64,000 bases of DNA from NCBI GenBank assembly GCA_947500845.1, contig CANMTP010000016.1, forward strand, positions 28,368 through 92,367. Reading direction: 5' to 3'. Below are positions 63,269 to 64,000 of the stretch, in pieces; positions within the stretch are counted from its first letter, which is position 1; each line of letters begins with the position of its first letter. The translations under genes were made by a program, and so were the position numbers. The notes below the pieces were generated by a model, which was not told the DNA's origin, searched no databases, and saw only the letters and a program-made list of their open reading frames with translations. The stretch comes from an uncultured Aquimarina sp. (lineage in GTDB: Bacteria; Bacteroidota; Bacteroidia; Flavobacteriales; Flavobacteriaceae).

Positions 63269-63919
63269 ATGGGAAACCTTGATCTTGTTGTAATTATTAT
63301 TATTGGAGCAAATATTTTGATGTCATTGAAGGGATTTAATGACTTTTCTTTTTTTGAGAAATATAAATTTAATGTTGGAGGAATAAGACGGGGCGAACAA
63401 ATTAGAATGTTTACCTCTGGATTTTTGCATGTTGACATGACACATTTGTTTTTTAATATGCTTACGCTTTATTTTTTTGCGCCTGTGGTGTTGAGTTTTG
63501 CAGGTAATGTTAAGTTTTTGGTTATTTATTTTGGCAGTCTTTTAGTGGGAAATTTGTTTTCATTGTTTTTTCATAAAGACGAATATCATTATAGTGCGGT
63601 AGGGGCTAGTGGTGCCGTATCTGGAATAATATACGCAGGTATTTTGTTTCGACCAGATATGAGTTTGTATTTGATGTTTATTCCTATTCCTATACCTGCC
63701 TATGTTTTTGGTATAGGATATTTGTTATATTCTATTTTTGGTATGAAAAACCGTGTTGGAAATATTGGTCATGATGCCCATTTTGGAGGGGCAGTTGGTG
63801 GATATATTATAACGCTAATTTTGGCACCATGGTTATTTCAGGAAAATCCTTTAATGATCGGGTTGTTGGCAATACCGATACTTATTCTCTTTGTTCTTCA
63901 AAAATTGGGCAAGTTATAA
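63269..63919 (+). CDS. Rhomboid family intramembrane serine protease
   Basis: 216 aa, six membrane helices. The catalytic Ser lies in VGASGAVSG (S114) and the His in GHDAHFGGAVGGY (H171); HLFFN (N63) supplies the conserved helix-2 oxyanion residues. It cleaves membrane proteins within the bilayer; the substrate is unknown. Short extramembrane loops fit the basic six-helix bacterial form. It is the only gene on its transcript within the window, followed by a terminator. Confidence 0.94.
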   Translation: MGNLDLVVIIIIGANILMSLKGFNDFSFFEKYKFNVGGIRRGEQIRMFTSGFLHVDMTHLFFNMLTLYFFAPVVLSFAGNVKFLVIYFGSLLVGNLFSLFFHKDEYHYSAVGASGAVSGIIYAGILFRPDMSLYLMFIPIPIPAYVFGIGYLLYSIFGMKNRVGNIGHDAHFGGAVGGYIITLILAPWLFQENPLMIGLLAIPILILFVLQKLGKL

Positions 63920-63925
63920 AATGAA

Positions 63926-63959
63926 AAGAGGCTGTCTAAAAAGGCAGCTTCTTTTTTTG
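63926..63959 (+). terminator. Terminator after the rhomboid gene
   Basis: Arms GAGGCTGTCT and AGGCAGCTTC pair with a G-T wobble and one mismatch, followed by a run of T. Confidence 0.75.
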
Positions 63960-63989
63960 ATAAGATTTGTTGTGTTTGTATTTTTAGGT

Positions 63990-64000
63990 ATGAAACGCAC
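63990..64000 (+). CDS. Possible start of the next gene (cut by the window edge)
   Basis: An ATG at 63990 opens a frame of three codons before the window ends. A TATTTTTA element just upstream resembles a -7 box, which would again give a nearly leaderless transcript. Nothing can be said of the product. Confidence 0.25.

Overview
The window is a chromosomal segment of a Flavobacteriaceae-type Bacteroidota (low GC, roughly one third). The evidence is consistent: TAnnTTTG-type promoters, very weak ribosome binding sites, a type IX secretion sorting tail, a PorP/SprF plus OmpA pair, SusC/BtuB-style receptors, DUF4252 proteins, TPR histidine kinases and many Cys-lipoproteins. It resembles Aquimarina-like marine flavobacteria, but the genus is inference. 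No rRNA, tRNA, CRISPR array, phage or insertion sequence was seen.

Layout. 1-6.2 kb: a cobalamin region with cobT (cut by the window edge) and cobU on the minus strand, diverging from a cobalamin riboswitch that leads into a BtuB-like receptor; a surface lipoprotein and a 5'-truncated second receptor follow. 6.2-9.0 kb: a secreted CARDB/T9SS protein and an S41 protease lipoprotein. 9.1-11.3 kb: an ECF sigma factor operon with an anti-sigma-like membrane protein and two DUF4252 proteins. 11.4-14.9 kb: purB, a HEAT-like protein, a haem-binding protein and a sirtuin. 15.3-19.8 kb: a signalling cluster made of a LytTR regulator with Glu at the phosphoacceptor position, two paralogous 52-53 aa lipoprotein peptides, a TPR histidine kinase and a response regulator. 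20.0-23.0 kb: the PorP/SprF and OmpA pair.

23.0-24.7 kb is a 1.67 kb stretch without a convincing protein gene. It holds several terminator-like stems and a twin 75 bp repeat, each copy ending in a C-rich/G-rich hairpin, so it may encode small RNAs. 24.7-34.7 kb is mostly housekeeping: TrmH, a VOC protein, a DEAD-box helicase, glutaminyl cyclase, SRP RNA, an SDR, a transaldolase-like aldolase, a TlpA-like lipoprotein and a YbiT-like ABC-F protein. 34.9-39.0 kb is a compact accessory unit: a TetR regulator divergent from a desaturase/ferredoxin-reductase/ferredoxin fusion that is translationally coupled to a GMC oxidoreductase, with a candidate TetR operator between them.

39-41.5 kb has small membrane and hypothetical proteins and a DUF1460 protein. 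41.7-46.1 kb is a leuACDB operon on the minus strand. 46.3-53.4 kb has a helical-repeat protein, an EamA transporter, an RluA synthase, a four-helix-bundle protein, panB, a small gene whose leader is a 13 bp x 4 tandem repeat, an NTF2-like protein and serine dehydratase. 53.6-64 kb has dnaK, an AlkD-like protein, gamma-glutamyltransferase, AcpH, GlmM, three tandem LpxL-like acyltransferases and a rhomboid protease.

The three most unusual items are the twin-peptide/TPR-kinase/LytTR cluster, the self-contained desaturase electron-transfer fusion with its TetR and GMC partners, and the twin repeat in the gene-free interval.
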